From assembly GCA_934162265.1 (NCBI GenBank), contig CAKPHZ010000035.1, forward strand, positions 1 to 8,842: a stretch of 8,842 bases of DNA. The letters run 5' to 3'. The notes under the pieces are model-generated. The model did not search any database. It was given only the letters and a program-made list of their open reading frames with translations, and was not told the origin of the DNA. The first letter of the stretch is position 1. Each line of letters opens with the position of its first letter. The stretch comes from an uncultured Bacilli bacterium. GTDB lineage: Bacteria; Bacillota_I; Bacilli_A; RF39; UBA660. A program made the translations under genes and the position numbers. This document shows positions 6,157 to 8,842 of the stretch, in pieces.

Positions 6157-6621
6157 ATGGAACAGAATGACCTGATATCTTTTACATCTGTAATAGCAGG
6201 TATGCTTTTGTGTAAAAGAGTTCTTACTTCTAGTGAGATTGTGAATTTCATTAGTGAGTTGAATTGTGAAGGTATGGAGATAGATGATTATTGGAATAAT
6301 GAAGAGTTATTTCCAATTGTAGATATGGATAGTAATTATTCTTTTAGTTTAAAACCTGAACTTTCTTATGATACTATTCTTAAGTGTGGAATGAATGTTC
6401 GTGATTTTTTACAAAAGAATACTGATAAAAGAGTTTTGGATGCTATTCATAGAAATCAGAAATATAATGAGATGTATTTGATGGGTTATTATTTAAGTGA
6501 TTATAATGGTAATAATTTTCAGAAATCATCTTTAAAAGTTTCTAATTTAGAAAAAGGAAATTCACTTCCTAAGGTAAAAAAAAGAAGTTTTCTTTATTCT
6601 TTATGGGTAGGGATTCATTAA
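6157..6621 (+). CDS. Unknown protein under a consensus promoter (154 aa)
   Basis: I do not recognise this 154-residue protein. It has no clear signal peptide or membrane span (residues 9-18 are mildly hydrophobic but short). The first half is acidic, with EGMEIDDYWNNEELF at 38-52. A predicted helical stretch lies near 74-110, and the end is basic and aromatic (KVKKRSFLYSLW, 139-150). No catalytic motif stands out. The start at ATG 6157 is chosen because the promoter should initiate near 6136; AGGTGA (6140-6145) then serves as a ribosome binding site with a rather long 11-base spacing. A GTG at 6142 is in frame but overlaps that site and would have almost no leader. The gene is a single-gene transcription unit between the 118-aa gene and parAB, with a terminator that overlaps its stop codon. 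Confidence 0.72.
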   Translation: MEQNDLISFTSVIAGMLLCKRVLTSSEIVNFISELNCEGMEIDDYWNNEELFPIVDMDSNYSFSLKPELSYDTILKCGMNVRDFLQKNTDKRVLDAIHRNQKYNEMYLMGYYLSDYNGNNFQKSSLKVSNLEKGNSLPKVKKRSFLYSLWVGIH

Positions 6622-6655
6622 AATGACATTGGTTTTTGCTAAATGTCATTTTTTT
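6620..6655 (+). terminator. Intrinsic terminator overlapping the stop of the 154-aa gene
   Basis: AAAATGACATT (6620-6630) pairs perfectly with AATGTCATTTT (6642-6652) and is followed by T residues to 6655. The left arm begins within the TAA stop codon at 6619-6621. Confidence 0.88.
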
Positions 6656-6668
6656 GTCGTTTTTTGCC

Positions 6669-6697
6669 TTTATTTTTGAGAAAAAGTTTGATACAAT
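6669..6697 (+). promoter_or_regulatory. Probable promoter of parA-parB
   Basis: TACAAT (6692-6697), preceded by TGA (6689-6691), makes an extended -10 element. A weak -35 (TTTATT, 6669-6674) lies 17 bases upstream. The predicted start near 6704 leaves about 24 bases before the parA ATG. Confidence 0.6.
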
Positions 6698-6727
6698 GTA
6701 TTTTGTAGGAAATAAAGGTGAGTATAA

Positions 6728-7543
6728 ATGGGAAAGATTATTGCAATTGTTAATCAAAAAGGTGGAGTAGGTAAGACTACAACAAGTATTAATCTGTCCG
6801 CTTCTTTGGGAGTTTTGAATAAAAAGGTGCTTTTAGTTGATTTAGATCCTCAAGGAAATGCAACTACTGGTGTAGGTGTTGATAAGGGAGGAATTAATAG
6901 TAGTATTTATGAAGTTCTTGTGATGAAATCTCCTATTGAAAAGTCAATTATTAAAACAAAGAGTAAGAATTTATATTTATTACCAGCGTATTTAAATTTG
7001 GCTGGTGTTGATATGGAACTTATTGAAATGGAGAAAAAATATCATGCTGAGGGACAAAAGTTTAATCGTGTATTGAGATTAAAGGAAGAATTGGATAAAG
7101 TTCGTGATAAGTTTGATTTTATTTTTATTGATTGTCCACCTTCTCTTGGAATTTTAACGACAAATGCTTTAGGAGCGGCTGATAGTGTACTAATTCCTGT
7201 TCAATGTGAGTATTTTGCATTGGAAGGAATTATGCAGTTAATTAATACTATTATGCTTGCTCAGAAAAAAGTTAATCCTAATTTAGATATTGAGGGTGTA
7301 TTGCTTACGATGCTTACTACGAATACTAATTTAGGTCTTGAGGTAGTAGATAGTATTAAAGGATTCTTTAAAGAAAGGGTTTATGATACAATTATACCAA
7401 GGTTAATTCGTTTGGCTGAGGCTCCATCTCATGGTAAACCAATATTAGAATATGAGCCTAGAAGTCGTGGTACTTTGGCATATTTGAATTTGGCTAAGGA
7501 GGTCATAGAAAAGAATGGAACAAAAAAAGAAAGCGTTGGGTAG
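6728..7543 (+). CDS. parA: Chromosome partitioning ATPase ParA (Soj)
   Basis: This is a 271-residue MinD/ParA ATPase that binds nucleoid DNA as an ATP dimer and, with ParB, segregates origins; in Bacillus it also regulates DnaA. It has the deviant Walker A KGGVGKTT (11-18, signature Lys11), Walker A' LVDLDPQGN (36-44), Walker B FIFIDCPPS (131-139) and the C-terminal RLAEAPSHGKP motif (228-238). The family is usually about 250-260 residues; the extra length is mainly a segment of about ten residues near 103-112 (KKYHAEGQKF) that Soj of B. subtilis lacks. The two Soj arginines known to bind DNA (R189 and R218) align with N199 and R228, so one is replaced. AAAGGTGA (6714-6721) is a good ribosome binding site. 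The last 29 bases overlap parB. There is no N-terminal DNA-binding extension, so it is the chromosomal type rather than the plasmid type Ia. Confidence 0.97.
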   Translation: MGKIIAIVNQKGGVGKTTTSINLSASLGVLNKKVLLVDLDPQGNATTGVGVDKGGINSSIYEVLVMKSPIEKSIIKTKSKNLYLLPAYLNLAGVDMELIEMEKKYHAEGQKFNRVLRLKEELDKVRDKFDFIFIDCPPSLGILTTNALGAADSVLIPVQCEYFALEGIMQLINTIMLAQKKVNPNLDIEGVLLTMLTTNTNLGLEVVDSIKGFFKERVYDTIIPRLIRLAEAPSHGKPILEYEPRSRGTLAYLNLAKEVIEKNGTKKESVG

Positions 7544-8393
7544 AGGTCTTGAACAATTATTTAGTAGTGAAGTTTTAGATTTTGATACATTTGAAGATAA
7601 TATTATGGAGAATGCTAAGGAGTCTGATATTATTCAAATTCCTTTGACAGATATTAGGACTAATCCTTATCAGCCTAGAAAACATTTTGATAAAGAGGCA
7701 TTAGATGAACTTGCTACTTCTATTCGTAATTATGGTGTTTTTCAACCTATTATTGTAAAGAAGAGTATTAAAGGTTATGATTTAGTTGCAGGTGAGAGAA
7801 GACTTCGAGCTTCTAAATTAGCGGGATTAGAAACAATTCCTGCAATTGTTAAGGATTTTACTGATGAAGAAATGAGAGAAATTGCTTTATTAGAGAATAT
7901 TCAAAGGGAAAATCTTACTTCTATTGAACTTGCTTGGGCTTATAAAGGAATTATTGATAGTCTTCATATTCGACAAGAGGATTTAGCAGTTAAGATAGGA
8001 AAAAGTAGAAGTCATGTTACTAATACTTTAGGTTTGCTAAATTTACCTAATGATGTTCAAGATATGGTAAGAGAAAATCAACTATCTATGGGACATGCAA
8101 GGGTTCTTAGTAAAATGGAAGATGAAGAGAAAGTAGAAGAGTTAGCAAAGAAAGTTGTTAAAAATAATATTAGTGTTCGTGATTTGGAAGATATTTCTAA
8201 TCAGGAAAAAGTTGAAAAAAGAGTTCCAATTAATCGTCAAAGTAAGGCAAATGAATATCAATATATTGAAGAAGAACTTAGAGATATTTTAGGAACAAAG
8301 GTAAAAGTTGATAATAAAAAAATTGAGATATTCTTTGAATCTAAAGTTGACTTAACAAGAATATTAGATATATTAAATGTAAATGTTGAATAG
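7515..8393 (+). CDS. parB: Chromosome partitioning CTPase ParB (Spo0J)
   Basis: This 292-residue protein loads at parS sites as a CTP-dependent sliding clamp, recruits SMC and stimulates ParA. Features in order: the ParA-interacting N-terminus (KKKALGRGLEQLF, 4-16), NPYQPRKHFD (50-59), the nucleotide-binding GERRLRA (93-99), ENIQREN (127-133), the helix-turn-helix with GKSRSHVTNTL (162-172), SMGHAR (191-196) and a C-terminal dimerisation domain (about 245-292). Residues R165, T171 and G193 match the ParB rather than the Noc pattern at three of the four specificity positions; the fourth is N176. The common Arg in the LRLL segment after the reading helix is Gly173. The start overlaps parA by 29 bp. 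AAGGAGGT (7496-7503) is a full Shine-Dalgarno sequence but 11 bases away, a rather long spacing. No parS sequence is visible in the window. Confidence 0.97.
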   Translation: MEQKKKALGRGLEQLFSSEVLDFDTFEDNIMENAKESDIIQIPLTDIRTNPYQPRKHFDKEALDELATSIRNYGVFQPIIVKKSIKGYDLVAGERRLRASKLAGLETIPAIVKDFTDEEMREIALLENIQRENLTSIELAWAYKGIIDSLHIRQEDLAVKIGKSRSHVTNTLGLLNLPNDVQDMVRENQLSMGHARVLSKMEDEEKVEELAKKVVKNNISVRDLEDISNQEKVEKRVPINRQSKANEYQYIEEELRDILGTKVKVDNKKIEIFFESKVDLTRILDILNVNVE

Positions 8394-8428
8394 GATAAAA
8401 TCAATTTCTTGGTGAAATTGATTTTATT
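8394..8428 (+). terminator. Terminator of the parA-parB operon
   Basis: A 12-bp perfect stem, AAAATCAATTTC (8397-8408) with GAAATTGATTTT (8414-8425), can extend outward to about 15 bp. It begins one base after the parB stop. The T-rich tail is mostly inside the stem, so efficiency may be moderate. Confidence 0.72.
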
Positions 8429-8518
8429 GTCGGATATTGTGTGTTTGATAGGGCTAGTTTTTTCTTTTTTCTTATTTTATAATTTTATTATAGAAGTAAG
8501 AGAAAGAGGTGTAATGAT

Positions 8519-8743
8519 ATGAATGGTAGAGTAAAGTGGTTTAATAATGAAAAGGGATATGGATTTATTGATCATGCATCTGGTGAAGATATTTTTGTTC
8601 ATTATTCTGCAATTAAACAAGACGGATACAAGACTTTATCTGAGGGACAATTTGTTAATTTTGATTTAATTGAAACTCCAAAAGGTCTTCAGGCTATTAA
8701 TGTTACAACATCAATAGATTCTAAAGTTATTAATCATAATTAA
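8519..8743 (+). CDS. Cold-shock domain protein (CspA/CspB family)
   Basis: This 74-residue single-domain protein binds single-stranded RNA and DNA and acts as an RNA chaperone. It begins with the classic GRVKWFNNEKGYGFI (3-17), contains RNP1 KGYGFI (12-17) and RNP2 DIFVHY (24-29), and has the middle segment YKTLSEGQFVNFD (37-49). Most Csp proteins have 65-70 residues; this one carries a short polar C-terminal extension (SIDSKVINHN, 65-74). AGAGGTG (8505-8511) lies seven bases before the ATG. An upstream ATG at 8514 opens only a two-codon reading whose TGA overlaps the csp ATG. The 5' region before it is short and T-rich, unlike the long E. coli cspA leader. No convincing promoter is seen: TTGATA (8445-8450) and TATAAT (8478-8483) are 27 bases apart, too far to work as a pair. 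The paralogue (cspA, B, C or D) cannot be assigned. Confidence 0.95.
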   Translation: MNGRVKWFNNEKGYGFIDHASGEDIFVHYSAIKQDGYKTLSEGQFVNFDLIETPKGLQAINVTTSIDSKVINHN

Positions 8744-8744
8744 T

Positions 8745-8771
8745 AAAAAGCGATGGTTTGTCGCTTTTTTT
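8745..8771 (+). terminator. Intrinsic terminator of the cold-shock gene
   Basis: AAAAAGCGA (8745-8753) pairs with TCGCTTTTT (8761-8769) across a 7-base loop and leads into T residues to 8771, immediately after the stop codon. Confidence 0.9.
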
Positions 8772-8794
8772 ATTTATAAGGAAACTACGATTTT

Positions 8795-8803
8795 TGTGTA
8801 TAA
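8795..8803 (-). promoter_or_regulatory. Single DnaA-box match
   Basis: The plus strand reads TGTGTATAA, so the minus strand is TTATACACA, a full match to the TTATNCACA DnaA-box consensus. It lies in the non-coding tail downstream of parAB and csp. One box can occur by chance in AT-rich DNA, so its role is unproven. Confidence 0.35.
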
Positions 8804-8819
8804 CTGGTAGTTAATCGAA

Positions 8820-8842
8820 TGGGTGCAATTATTTTGCACCCA
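8820..8842. repeat. Perfect 9-bp hairpin at the window edge
   Basis: TGGGTGCAA (8820-8828) pairs perfectly with TTGCACCCA (8834-8842) around a TTATT loop. It is the most GC-rich stem in the window. No gene lies between it and the csp terminator. The reverse strand lacks a T tract after it; whether one follows on the plus strand is hidden by the window end. It could be an attenuator, part of a structured RNA leader, or a bidirectional terminator. Confidence 0.6.

Noticed and set aside
6569..6757. Minus-strand open frame of 62 codons
   Set aside because: It runs through the terminator of the 154-aa gene and the parA promoter, with low-complexity sequence and no ribosome binding site.
8397..8425. 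Possible parS site in the dyad after parB (TTTC and GAAA arms)
   Set aside because: The canonical parS is a 16-bp palindrome with a CACGTG-like centre. This dyad has a five-base loop and a longer AT-rich stem, and its position fits a terminator.
8783..8817. Crossed complementary segments resembling a pseudoknot (AACTAC/GTAGTT and GATT/AATC)
   Set aside because: Both connecting loops would have zero length, which a classic H-type pseudoknot does not allow.
1..8842. CRISPR array, insertion sequence, tRNA, rRNA or known riboswitch
   Set aside because: I saw no regular spaced repeats, transposase reading frame, tRNA-like cloverleaf or recognised aptamer on either strand.

Overview
The window is AT-rich chromosomal DNA of a low-GC, endospore-type Bacillota, most likely an uncultured or gut Bacilli lineage (Erysipelotrichales/RF39-like; this placement is inference). 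TGA is used as a stop codon (yabQ) and TGG encodes Trp, so the standard bacterial code applies rather than the mycoplasma code. The content is core housekeeping genes normally found on both sides of oriC in Bacillus, joined here in a rearranged order.

Layout. Positions 1-54 hold the end of a SpoVG-like gene, closed by an intrinsic terminator. Next come the sporulation pair yabP-yabQ, with coupled stop and start codons, and the divisome gene divIC, which has its own sigma-A-type promoter inside the end of yabQ. A 296-aa transglutaminase-fold protein of unknown role follows, preceded by a leader of overlapping inverted repeats. It has an all-AGA/AGG arginine codon profile and looks like an insertion. 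On the minus strand lies an overlapping tilS-ftsH operon with a promoter near 5562-5590 and a terminator at 2242-2276. In B. subtilis these genes follow divIC on the same strand with hpt (hprT) between them; here the block is inverted and hpt is absent.

Divergent from tilS is a small unknown gene (118 aa) with its own promoter and a very strong terminator. After it comes a second unknown gene (154 aa), driven by a promoter that is a perfect match to the sigma-A consensus and closed by its own terminator. The chromosome-segregation operon parA(soj)-parB(spo0J) follows, with its promoter, a 29-bp gene overlap and a terminator, and then a cold-shock protein gene with a terminator. The last 70 bases are non-coding and hold a DnaA-box match and a perfect hairpin cut by the window edge.

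Functionally, the region combines sporulation morphogenesis (SpoVG, YabP, YabQ), septum assembly (DivIC), tRNA-Ile lysidine modification (TilS), membrane proteolysis (FtsH), origin segregation (ParAB) and RNA chaperoning (Csp). No CRISPR array, insertion sequence, tRNA or rRNA was seen. The points most worth a second look are the ParA that lacks one of the two DNA-binding arginines known in Soj, the transglutaminase-like cargo gene with its structured leader, the unknown gene under a perfect consensus promoter, and the hairpin and DnaA-box region at the right edge.
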